Below are positions 22,301-29,000 of a stretch of 64,000 nt of DNA, one piece after another; positions within the stretch are counted from its first letter, which is position 1, and each line of letters opens with the position of its first letter. The notes beneath the pieces are model-generated. The model saw only the letters and a program-made list of their open reading frames with translations, did no database searches and was not told the origin of the DNA. This DNA is from an uncultured Saprospiraceae bacterium (GTDB taxonomy: Bacteria > Bacteroidota > Bacteroidia > Chitinophagales > Saprospiraceae). The position numbers and the translations under genes were made by a program. The stretch is from positions 1 through 64,000 of the forward strand of contig CALFUU010000057.1 of the NCBI GenBank assembly GCA_937929835.1, written 5' to 3'.

Positions 22301-22440
22301 GCTTGGGCTGTATTAAATTGGAGTAATAAAACTCCAACCCAAAAAGATAGCAACAAAGGTTTTCTTGCTGTTTTAGAAAATAGAATCACCGAGAAATTGT
22401 TATGTTTTTCTTGGTCTTGACTTAGTACACCGTAATTCAT
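7315..22440 (-). CDS. Giant T9SS surface protein with 16 DUF7507-like repeats, HYR/Ig domains, lamin-tail-like and P-domains, dockerin and cohesin-like modules
   Basis: About 5041 residues from the ATG at 22440. The frame extends to a TTG at 22527, but the ATG gives a proper signal peptide (cleavage after about residue 47, NTAQA). Residues about 48-447: two Ig/PKD-like domains. Residues 448-2569: sixteen repeats of about 133 residues, each with a core like YTYEVENTGNVTIDNV, a CTATYTLSQ strand and a DPSG linker. After that come several HYR/Ig-like domains, with a lamin-tail-like insertion at about 3268-3390 and a proprotein-convertase P-domain at about 3460-3590 (ending AGTWTLNV...LNNWEL). Residues about 3680-4620: the core shared with three downstream paralogues, including GTGSGTGSGT near 3915. 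Residues about 4634-4690: Cna-B/carboxypeptidase-regulatory-like. Residues 4690-4750: dockerin-like. Residues about 4828-4945: cohesin-like. Residues about 4951-5041: type A sorting domain, ending YKMILVD. Probably a cell-surface adhesin. Confidence 0.93.
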   Translation of the reverse strand: MNYGVLSQDQEKHNNFSVILFSKTARKPLLLSFWVGVLLLQFNTAQAQIFPAVGTAGDAYGVTDATVDITLNLASGTTYVAQTNEMCVEGDGANGGLGSDPEWRVNVDVSAIVSSLPICNDVQFRVCRRGDFGQVSERVFVYDELGNEIGVIDGAPQNSTAFDCTADPICTIVSFSPCAFNDQAADGVMQFGFYTNGILGGNSVGDFCFLPAGPQSDGDAGACTADPFCPMFTQSVGGDFNNQAAGGPMVDAQCRGCNCLFIDYLIIDVSEATPEFTFSDDEICVGESVEMNWIPNNCFQSWTVNGTTTPLGGSSATFAPTTAGTFTICNNVGNENCPVTECMDFVVHGPAEITTPADVGPICVGEDASFTADATSGTPPFMYQWELSTDGGTNWGPTSDGATFTGSLTNTLSVFGAPLIFDGNQFRLTAIDANGCMGNSDPATLSVMGCDPSLDMTKSATGPTSALGNNGTSTDGGDQIMYTYDVCNDGQVTVTNLMINDPGPTFGGQAGSGVMGMITCATTTLQVNECTTCMATYTLSQNDVNNSAGGTADNTATAGGDDPFGNPYVSDPSSATVPVPLDPMLTMDKSGSMPSISSGSNGSIVDEGDVITYTYVVENTGNVTIDNVTIVDAGPTFNGVPGTNSLSPINCGTSSLDPGQSTTCTATYVLSQADINNGLASNTANATGMDPTGATVDSPDDTATTDISAMPMLEMDKTAGSPSILNGVDGLITDAGDEVEYIYEVCNTGNVTLSNVAPMDSGPSFGGVAGTNSLSSFMPVNVAALDPGDCAMFTATYILSQDDVNNSAGIPGAIMNTANAVGTDPSGGTVAAPDDTAQTDITNAPMLAMEKSAAAPTIAAGSNPSTVDAGDEIIYTYEVENTGNVTIDNVSISDPGPSFGGVQGTNALGAITCVATSLAPGATTICMATYTLSQTDVNNGAGIPGGVENTAMASGTDPSGAGVDSPEDTAETQIPSDPSLAMDKSAAAPTIVNGAEATTVDAGDEILYTYVVTNDGNVTMDNITINDNGPTFNGATGTNSLSAIVCIATTLMPGDMTTCTATYILSQTDLDNAAGVTSGVANTANAAGTDPSGAPVDSPDDTATTEIPAMPSLAFDKSAGMPSTSSGANSTFVDAGDEIIYTYTVTNDGNVSMSNITVNDSGPSFNGTPGTNVLSPITCIPTTLAPGESATCTATYILSQADLDNGASMPNSVTNTANASGTDPTGTVTDSPDDTAVTDIPSMPMLAMDKTASEPTILSGSNGLVTDAGDEIEYTYEVCNTGNVTISNVAPMDGGPSFGGVAGTSSLSAFSPVNVAILNPGDCATFTAIYVLSQDDVNNSAGIPGAIMNTANAVGTDPSGAAVTAPDDTAQTDIANAPMLTMEKSAADPTIVNGTNATIVDAGDEIIYSYEVENTGNVSIDNIIISDPGPSFGGSPGTNTLSTIVCMATSLVPGATTTCTATYILSQVDIDNGAGIAGGVTNTAMASGTDPTGAGVDSPEDMAETQIPNNPSLAMDKSAAAPTVANGMDASFVDAGDEIVYSYVVMNDGNVTMNNVTVNDSGPTFNGANGTNSLSAIVCLATTLMPGETTTCIATYILSQADIDNGAGVANGVSNTANASGTDPSGTPVDSPDDTAVTEIPSMPSLAFDKSAGMPSTSSGANSSIVDAGDQITYTYVVTNDGNVSISNITVNDPGPSFNGVPGANSLSPITCAPTTLEPGETATCTATYTLSQTDIDNGATLPNSVSNTANATGMDPSGSPIDSPDDTAITDIPSMPMLAMDKGAAEPTILNGVNGLITDAGDEIEYTYEVCNTGNVSLSNVAPMDNGPSFGGAAGTNSLSAFDPVNVAILDPGDCAVFTAIYVLSQVDVNNSAGIPGAIVNTANASGTDPSGGTVTAPDDTAQTDIANAPMLAMEKSAGEPSVVNGANGGIVDAGDEIVYTYEVENTGNVSLDNIVISDPGPSFGGISGTNTLSTIVCIVTSLAPTETTICTATYILSQIDINNGAGIPAGVTNTAMASGTDPSGAGVDSPEDMAETQLPAIPSLAMEKSAAAPTIANGAEASFVDAGDEILYTYVVTNDGNVTMDNISINDPGPTFNGANGTNSLSPIVCMVTTLEPGEATTCTATYILSQTDVDNAAGVIDGVANTANALGTDPSGISHDSPDDMAMTEIPAMPSLAFDKSAGAPSISAGANGNIVDAGDEILYSYTVTNDGNVTISNVSVNDPGPTFNGVPGTNSLSPIICLPTTLTPGEVATCTATYTLSQTDIDNGATLPNSVANTANASGLDPSGATVDSPDDSAITHIPATPMLSMDKSAAEPTVLKGSDGLLTDAGDEILYTYEVCNTGNVSLTGVVPNDPGPSFNGLMGANSLGAYDPASSDLAPGDCTTFSAIYVLAQEDVDNGAGIPGGITNTADASGIDPSGSTVTSPEDTAVTELPSNPMLEMDKRASELVDNGNGIVDAGDIIPYEYDVINTGNVTIDNVMIVDQGPSFNGIAGTGTMSPIVCLPTTLAPGETVTCTATYTLSDVDVANGAGIPGGVSNTANAEGTDPQGNTVESPEDTEVIQFPCEADATWTAPEAPICDNDDPRTLVLDNLNLPIPPAVVSWTGLGITDNNDGTASFDGSDLAGNIELCATVYYNDLCQDTKCHTIEVIVAPTLPPSVTLDFTCQFDAVGSISLSQYFPGIDVSNTEEWALSGGGLANVVGGAVVYDEPGCYDLTLTYVGPCVVTPSEVTSYAVVSEQPQPSFQIQDQVCWSDGDPLSNHIYVALTNSPSYKGAVTTAYSVTGPATLNDEVNGEISVTGTGTVVLCLTETIAYEACGSLPAGTCTEQFCVDIEVQDGTAQDASFTVDNEEPCIGQTVTYTANLPGGQFSGPGVVDHGNGLTGSLVVTECGEFLINYTLNTTNGCTSQSTYLQQTDLTAPIISVAASDEIVECDGNGNINQLNAWLSANGNAVAEDNCTFSWSWDLLNVISGCGSTQTTVYRFTATDECGNVSTTQANFIIEDTTDPVIVQGSDMAMNECDNDPGGNFPEFDAWLESNAGATASDVCGSVTWTNDYSPTNFVETCPGTRSVDVVFTATDDCGNTSSVTHTWAVGDNTPPEFTNCERLPIVIGAPETWCEAFVNFSPLAASDNCTSDVIVSQIDNSGLNSGGLFPVGTTELTFLAVDACGNSTECSFKVIVNDFHTAPEFTSCPEDQSALCGEDLPSDLAIEFEDNCPDNSAVIWKAEDPSGSVVASGMDVLESTTQFTVGDHNVSFRVQDQPLLLITEVVQAGTDMIEISNLGPATLDLNCLTINRYGNGVESDTLPAGTTLEPGAVMVYTFASDIGYLEAAAYTLEYMNATFDQLAVNGYSISDWTGNLNGGDVCRVWNWDHNSSNDWKVTLNCTQNIGVLNNTLDFMANNSTSTSLQSEVASVSECSFVLSVEDDQAPTCAAIVQEASEKGENLTIDPGTCNESTVIISELFTVDYVQINGLSITHPDMSQVSIYLIAPDGTQTKVLDGQCNGTANFLSSISDTSQVDLVSADCNDFNSSLWFAPVESFNRFSGMNSAGTWTLNVMGAGVETGALNNWELQLFEFGPYSGINQQMEVTQQAGTEHTWTHPLIDDNCCTGSVTLNMINPDGTGTSQQVVGGSTMTNYFLVGCTQVNYTLTDCGGNKTTCGDFEVCITDNFIPASCCDDEFICISELNVSLGQNCEAEFRPEMGGVGLMCVSSFYDVEILDENGNIIRNADGTPLTVLNADHIGRSLSYRISNNDPMCDNQNSCWGNINVEYKLVPQIVCPDTMITTCAVLEVMCLPDLLNVEDNCAGNSFEVFLADEQRETIECGDPRADDYTHIITRTYRSRDNNGNLAGFCEQMIFLERVESADITYPSWATINCSDLGNFELTADGCPAPWLAMPELDLEIGLPFTGMGTTGSGTGSGTIAPNICVTGMDQDPDNQIVPLFPGTGSTCNGFVTFTDVLLPDVGCSKKFIRTWEIFEWNCGVEELMSGVPQVIEVIDDQAPVIDVCPPDFEVTTNDNCAGDIELPLPQATDACDNGINVTIQHPFGLVEVQDGVTPTATLETGKHRLEYTVSDDCYNINTECIAFVTVRDNTQPIAICEQTTVVSISQDGNTIVSSDVFDDGSWDECGPVTTCATKMEDLVLFRSLSVDTTLNGTDYVLKSRVDNGCLQQYVAGIELDGIEYLSEADLCVPYVRFCCTNVGVDQMVVFRAIDGGGNTSDCMVNVEVQDKSIPNLTCPDDVTIDCRVPFDLNFLGFQFGNYTIDDNCGDTQQVDTLITPNLNQCGQGSITREFSISSFGLVVMSCKQEITIINEAPFTVNDIVWPLDFDAACGTASTLTPEAIALNPDLGENFARPSFSNSDNCSLLGYDFEDEFFASDPISQECGVINRIWTAIDWCTQRNGTFATFQFTQTIKIEDNIAPVLDAVSDTTIMSSNASCTSVELSLSRTVGPDCTPFSSLNWNNQLMDATGTSIFNDVDGNPIDLRSSSITATLAAGTYSIVWSVSDGCGNTTTDMQNLTILNTKLPIPICRNGIAVSLDSHGEVELWASDIDGGSYHPCGPQLGITLSFNAAGTQSNMLLSCDPNETYPVVMPVSLYVIDNQTGLGDFCVGTVEVQDPTGACSTSQKVTLSGDIKTETQQSIEEVKVELTSTTFDMTDGNGNYAFADMPIGGDYNVAPVKNDDHMNGVSTLDLIIIQRHILGIETLDSPYQLLAADVNSSEGVNGIDLVELRKLILGIYTEFPDNTSWRFVDAEYQFADAHNPWLTQIAETYDIVGLSSDMDIDFVGVKVGDVNGDIAFNAQDQAVDTRSQGAPLVMEYDAVRVSKGEEVIVPFYFRNYEQVSGWQTTMEWDKDLLEVMDLIDKTPSNPVSYNLGNGDKGILTMSQAGTSAEDKSSDEVIFELRFKAKEDVDLSTAFILSSSVTTAEAYRGYSDKVELRLDTRVSEESQIISVTPNPWITMTEVNFYIAQQGKGIWEFYDVNGRMLHRATDQYATGYHTMRLSRNQIDGTGVIYAKLTTDQGVAEYKMILVD
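14740..21098 (-). repeat. Array of sixteen DUF7507-like repeats (about 133 codons each)
   Basis: Sixteen consecutive domains, each starting with a phrase like P-[MS]-L-A-[MF]-[DE]-K-S and containing DAGDEI, N[TD]GNV, GPSFGG/GPTFNG, CTATY.LSQ and SPDDTA. Units 3-14 fall into four alternating subtypes (MLxMDKxA..YEVCNTGN; MLAMEKSA..YEVENTGN; SLAMDKSA..NDGNVTM; SLAFDKSA..NDGNVS), and unit 15 is again of the first subtype. Units 1, 2 and 16 are outliers at the edges. Confidence 0.92.
15514..20310 (-). repeat. Higher-order repeat: three tandem copies of a 1599-bp four-domain block
   Basis: The first-subtype unit begins with a proline codon at 20310, 18711, 17112 and 15513 (first base on the minus strand). 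These positions are 1599 bp apart three times running, which is 533 codons per four domains. Each block has the same subtype order. The fourth occurrence at 15513 starts an incomplete block. Confidence 0.92.
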
Positions 22441-22703
22441 GTTTAGCACTTTATTAATATTCACGTATATGCTTGATATGAGATACCACAATGCCATTAG
22501 AGCTCTGTTTATTACAGAGTGCTGCAATCATTGCAATACTGTTTACTGTTGGGCAGTAAATCGGTGTAGGGAAGGCGCTTTGGGAAAAGCTATGTTATTA
22601 CTGTGTTTGGCATAAAAGTCAGCCACATAGGATGTGACTTAATATCTAAGATGGATGGTTATTCCATTTTAAATATCGTCGTCCAAGAAATACTTAGACA
22701 AAA

Positions 22704-22742
22704 CAAATATATGATAACATATTAAATAAAATCATAATATAT
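22704..22742 (-). promoter_or_regulatory. Promoter with shared palindrome, copy 2 (DUF7507-repeat giant)
   Basis: On the plus strand the palindrome reads ACATATTA, ten bases, TAATATAT (22717-22742), one base off the perfect form in the right arm. On the minus strand a box TATATTTG (22704-22711) fits TAnnTTTG and lies five bases downstream of the palindrome. It stands between the terminator of the previous gene and the start region 22440-22527. Confidence 0.6.
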
Positions 22743-22840
22743 AAAACATTAATTATATTGAATACATATCTCATTAATAATCAGATGCTTATCTCGTTGT
22801 CGCAGTGATTAATTGTAGTCATTTTGTAGGCCTTAAATAC

Positions 22841-22872
22841 AAAAAGAGGCTTCAATTACGCATTGAAGCCTC
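22841..22872 (-). terminator. Rho-independent terminator of the SprB-repeat giant gene
   Basis: On the minus strand a perfect 10-bp stem (GAGGCTTCAA / TTGAAGCCTC) with a seven-base loop is followed by five T residues. It lies about 190 bp after the stop codon at 23064. Confidence 0.88.
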
Positions 22873-23063
22873 CCCTTTTATTTAATGTAAACACTTGCTC
22901 AACCGCGTCCTATAATTTCGTCTTAGGAAATGCCTAGGCACTTTACAGCTTGGAATAACTTTTATTCATCTAGTTCTCCATATACGCTTAACAGTTCTCA
23001 ACATTACATAATTAAGCTTGCGCACAAGCTGTACACATTACCCCGCATACTATGACACAGTTC

Positions 23064-26000
23064 TTAATCTAACAAAATCATTTTCTTCTCAGTAGTCATA
23101 CCTCCAGAGATCAGCTTTACGTACAGCATACCCGCAGCTGGAAATTCCTCTCTCCATAGTCTTATGGTATGGCTACCGACCTCATATTCATCAGACTTAA
23201 CCAACACTAACCGGCCTGACACATCATAGAACTCTAGTCTTGCTCTACCAGCTTTATCAAGTGTGATTTCAATATCAGTTACTGTCTTCCAAGGATTAGG
23301 CTTGATAAAATCTATCTGTAGACCTGTAGCCTTAGCTTCGAGCTCCAGATTTACAATTTGATCAAAAGACCTATATCCTTCACTAACTGTTATCGATGAA
23401 TTCAACTCAATCAACTTGCTATAAGGACTTACGCCTGTTGCCTCTACAATAAGTTCAAATAATACCGTCGATTCATCAAATTCTTCCAACTCAACACTTC
23501 CATAGCTAACTGTAAGTGAATTACTTACATCATCTAAGTGGGAGACTTTATTGCCGATATCCAAAGCCCTCGACTCAACACCCAAAAGCTTAGCGCCTGT
23601 CCCCATAAACGTACCTTGCCAGCCACTAACCTGCTCATAATTACTTGCATAGATAGGTATAGACAAGACTTCTCCCTTACTTGCAGAGCCTTCATCATAT
23701 CTAAACACTAATGGCCATCTCGAACTTCTAGCATCAATAACAGCATCTAGATGGTTGGCTTCTACATCACCATTGATATCGCCTACCTTGACTCCTATAA
23801 AATCGATTTCCATATCTGTATCCAAGATTGATATGGTGTAGAGCTCTGGAAATACAGATACCCAAGGATTTTCTATCTGAGCAAATTCAAAGGCATCATC
23901 TATAAATCTCCAACTCTCGTTATCAGGGAAGTCATCATAGATACCTAAGATTAACTTACGCAACTCTATTAAGTCTACCCCATCGACTTGCGAACTTCTA
24001 TCAATGTCTGCTGCGATGTATTGATAAGGAGAATCAAATTTCTTTACCCCTAATATGTGCCGTTGTATTAAAATCAAATCAAGCGTACTTATTCCATTCT
24101 TAGGATCATCGTTCTTTGATGGGATGACCTGATAAGCACCTCCACTAGGCATATCACCGAAAGCATAATTACCCTCCTCATCCGTATAAGATACTGGCAT
24201 ATTGACTGACATCTCAACAAGTACAGCCTCTATAGTCTGATAAGACTCTGTGCTGATGTTACCGACTATAGACACATTCTGTTGAGAACAATTACCATTT
24301 CGATCTTCTACATTGATATAACCCCAGCAACTATTCCCACATTGATTGGTAATTCTGAATCGAACTCTTTGGCCTATGTGTTCAGCTGTAATAATATTAT
24401 CAGCAATATGATTCCCAGCCTCATCAATAAGAGTGAGCTGATAATAGTCATCATAGGCACAAGCAGGATCAAGTCCAGCTATCAAGTTTGCAGGTGTAAT
24501 CAAGGCTTCACAATCTGTACTACTCAGAGACAAATTGACCTCAAAGACACAAGCCAACTGACACTCAAAAACACAATCTGGTATAAAATCCTGTGTGATG
24601 ACAATTATCTCTGGATCATGATCATCCTCGTCTCCCTTATCATTTAGTTGATCATCTAGCGGAATGCCATCATTATCAGGATCATTATCAGGTGTCGAGT
24701 CTGCATCAGTTCTGTTATCCCCAATTAGGTCTGTAGCTGAGCCTATTTCACTGTAATTAGTATAGTTTTCTTGATCAGTACCGACAAAATTAATTTCCGC
24801 AAAGAAGCTTACAGTAAGTGATTCTCCAGGAATGATAATCTCATCTATCGTCGTCGAATAGCTAGAGCCTGTACGTGTCCATCCTGGATTAAGTCCCATA
24901 CCCGACAACCCTGCAGGCAAATGATCCCACACTACAATATTGGTAGCTGGGACAGTTCCTTGATTATGAACTGCAATAGCATATTCCAAAATATCACCTG
25001 GCGCATACATAGGCTCTGTCACCAATTGCTTAATCAAGGCTAGGTCAAATATCTCCAAGCTTTCGAAGTCACTATCATCTTCGTCACCATTGTTATTATC
25101 TGTGTCGTCATTTTCCATAGTACCATCATTAGATGGGTCCGCATCTGCAACTGAATCTACATCAGTACCAGTAACGTCATTACCATCTCGATCCTCCATA
25201 CTTTCTACCTCAGCCGTGTTGGTATATGCACCAGCAGAAAGGCAAGGAGCTAATTCTAAAGTGATGTATAACGTATCAGTAGACTGACCTAATAGTGGCC
25301 CAGGAAAGACACGAGAAGCAATGTGTCTCACATTATCATAACTCCAACCTACATTATTATCCGCCAGATACTCAAACCCACAAGGAATGAAATCATTGAC
25401 CTTGACATTATATAGATCGAATATCCCCTGATTAACTAACTCTATAGCAAAGGTGACTTGCTGACCATAAGTATACTCACCTGATGTAACCGTTGTTTTC
25501 CTAAGCGCTATGTCCACAACCTGAACAAGTTCTTCATCATAATCATCTTCTCCACCATTGTTACTATCATCAAAGCTGTTATCGTTATCTCCTCTGTTAT
25601 CTCCGTCATTATCAGAATCGGAATCAGGCATAGAATCTGCATCGTCCATTGACCGATCGCCACCATTCTCATCTGCTGCACTGCCTATCTCTGCTGCATT
25701 GGTATAAGCATCAAGACCCCCACTCGCCAATTGGAGTATCCCTACAAAGGGCACTGCCAGTGTATCCCCTATGTCAACAACCTGATCCACCAGGTAGGTA
25801 TACACCGGTGCGAAGGCGGCATCCCACCCAGGATTATCAACGGGGTCAAAGGCAAAACCTGCTGGCAAATATTCATTAATCAAAATATTTGTCGAAGGCA
25901 CATTTCCATGATTAACAATAGAGATGGTAAAAACTACCTTATCTCCTAGTGCCTGTGGTGTACTCAGACTCGTGGTCTTTATCAGGGCCAAATCAAATAT

Positions 26001-29000
26001 TTCTGGCTCCTCGGAGTCACTATCATCTTCATCTCCGTTGTCTCCATTAGTGACATTGTCTTCCATCTCTCCGTCGTTATCAGGATTATCATCTCCATCC
26101 GAATCGACATCGTCATCTGTCCTGTCATTCCCTTCTTGGTCTTCCATACTTTCGATCTCGGCGACATTCTTCCAGGCCTCTCTAGACACACATTCTTGTA
26201 TCGTCAGCGTTATAGAAACTGTCTCACTTGATCCAGCAGCTATAGGCCCCGCTATGGTTGTTGTCGCCCTACTCGTCCCATCATATAACCAAGTGCCGTC
26301 ATTGCTTATGAGATACTCATATCCGCAAGGAATGAAATCATTAATTACAACATTGTACATATCCACATTACCTTGATTGTAGACATTAATATCAAAAGTG
26401 ATCGCATCGCCATAGGCAAAAGGCCCCTCCTCAATAGTCGTCTTACACAGTGCTAGATCAACGAGAGCGAAAGTTTCTTCATCGTGATCATCCTCCTCTT
26501 CAGGATCGTTATCTGGATCATCATCCTCCGTACTGTCCACATCTTTTCTCTCTTCCCCCTCCTCATCTTCAGAATCTGTAATCTCAGTGGTATTCGTGTA
26601 ACTATCAGGACCGCCATCTCTTTGCTCTACAGTGACATATATCGTCACACATACAGTATCGAGTGGAGCAACTAGATTCGGAAAAGTAAACATCGGTGTA
26701 CTAGGATTAGTGCCATCCCAATCAGAATTAATCGCGGCATCGAAACTCAAACCTGAAGGCAGATAATCCGTCACGACAATGTTCTGAGCAGTTACATTCC
26801 CTTGATTAGTCACACAAACACTATACTCTAGCAGATCACCGTATCCATAAGGTGAGGAGGTTACTAAAGTTTTGTCCTGAGACAAATCAAATATCTCTGG
26901 CTCCTCGAAATCACTATCATCTTCATCTCCGTTGTCGCCATTAGTGACATTGTCTTCCATCTCTCCGTCGTTATCAGGATCATCATCTCCATCAGAATCG
27001 ACATCGTCATCTGTCCGGTCATTCCCATTGATGTCTTCCATATTTTCGATCTCGGCGACATTCTTCCAGGCGTCATCAGACACACATTCTTGTATCGTCA
27101 GTGTTATAGAAACTGTCTCACTTGACCCAGCAGATATAGGCCCCGCTATGGTCGTCGTCGCCCTACTCGTACCATCATATAACCAAGTGCCGTCATTGCT
27201 CATAAGATACTCATATCCACAAGGAATGAAATCATTAACCACAACATTGTACATATCCACATTACCTTGATTGTAGACATTAATATCAAAAGTGATCGCA
27301 TCGCCATAAGCAAAAGGCCCCTCATCAATAGTCGTCTTACTGAGAGCAAGATCAACAACTTCAAAATTTTCTGGATCGTGATCATCTTCCTCATCTTCAT
27401 AAGAATCGTCTGTCGAGTGACCATCATTATCAGGGTCATTATCTGGATTGCTATCAGCATCCTCTCCATCTGCTTCACTTATCTCAGAGATATTTAGATA
27501 ATTGTTAGCACCACCAGAAGTCATCTCAAAAGTGACAAACTTAGAAATACAGATCGTATCGCCCGAAACCAATGGGGTCGTAATCTCAAAATCATAAATT
27601 GGCGCATTCGTCGCATCCCATCCAAGATTATCCGCAGCTGCAAATCCTAAGCCACTCGGTAGATGATCTGTCAGCGTATAACTGTTGGCCGTAACATTAC
27701 CTTGATTAATGACGCAGATACTGTACTCCAATAAATCACCATAGCGATAAGGTGGAGCAGTGACCAATTGTTTGATTTGTGCCAGATCATAAATCTCTAT
27801 AGTTTCAGGATCATTATCATCCTCATCTCCTCCAGCATTATCTGTTGTGTTATCTTCTGTCACATCATTAGATGGATCATCATCTGCATCACTATCTATG
27901 TCTTCATCAGATATATCTTGCCCATCCTTATCTTCGAAAGAAGCAATCTCTGCAATATTAGTCCAAGCGGCATTTGGATCTGAGGTACAAGCTTGGACCT
28001 CTACAGCAATCGAAATAGTAGCACTGTCTCCCGGTAGAATAGGCCCAGCAAGTGTGGCAGTTGCTACAGAGGTGCCTGAGTCAATAGTCCATAGAGGTGA
28101 ATTAACGCCTAAGTATGCCTGCCCACAAGGTAAAAAGTCATTGACCTCGATATTATAGAGATCCACGTTACCTTGATTGTACACTTCAATATCATAAGTC
28201 ACTGTGTCGCCATAGGCAAAAGGCCCTGTAGCTGTAGTCGTTTTCACTAAGGCAACGTCCGTAATCTCTGGATCAGCATAATCTTCATCATCCTCACTCT
28301 GATCACCATCATCATTATTCTCGTCACTATCTACATCGTCGACATCTTTTCCATTTTCATCTTGGATAAGCGTAATCTCAGCAATATTCTTCCAATCATC
28401 GACACCACCAGCCATCTCTAAAGTCAGGAAGATAGGGACAGACATACAAGCACCGCCAGCTATGGGCCCAGCAAGCGTATAACTCACATCTGTCGATGTC
28501 GCTGCATCCACTTGACTCCAGCCAGAATTGTTAGCGTCAGCATAACTATATCCTACTGGAATGTGATCTACAATAGTCACATTCGTCATAGGTGGAGAAG
28601 ATTGATTGCAAACTTCTATAGAAAACTCTAATAATTGCCCATACTGATAAGGACCCTCAGTGACCAAGTCTTTTTCTAAGGACACATCAAATATTGGTAC
28701 GAATTCTGGGTCGTGGTCATCCTCATCATCAGTACCGTTTCCATCTTCTTGATTATTGCTCGGCTCATTGTGTTCTCCACCAGCATCATTATTAGGATTG
28801 AAATCTGGCTGACTATCTACATCATCTATCGGATCTCCTAGGCCGTCATAAGCTTCAGATATTTCTGCCACATTGACATGTCCATTTATATCTGTACACA
28901 TTTCTACAGTCACTTCTATCTGTAACGTCTTTCTACTCTGAGCAAGTAGACTATTTATAGTCGTCATCGGGAAGGATGTCACAAAAAGTGTCCAGTTATT

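Larger units (their letters stand above)
22441..23063. other. Intergenic region between the two giant genes
   Basis: It holds the terminator of the 5958-residue gene (22841-22872), the promoter and palindrome of the next giant (22704-22742), and a leader with inverted repeats: CTCTG/CAGAG at 22502-22518, a TGCAAT/ATTGCA palindrome at 22523-22535, TTTACTG/CAGTAAA near 22543-22561, and AAGTCA..CACA/TGTGACTT at about 22616-22640. The part 22441-22527 is open in frame with the downstream gene through a TTG codon. The stretch 22873-23063 shows nothing recognisable apart from a 10-base palindrome TGCCTAGGCA near 22929. Confidence 0.65.

Noticed and set aside
25649-27497. Many plus-strand open frames of 60-150 codons opposite the DUF11 and SprB arrays
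   Set aside because: They recur with the same spacing as the sense repeats and mirror the Asp-rich linkers as Ser- or Ile-rich peptides; they are shadows of the repeat codons and show no family resemblance.
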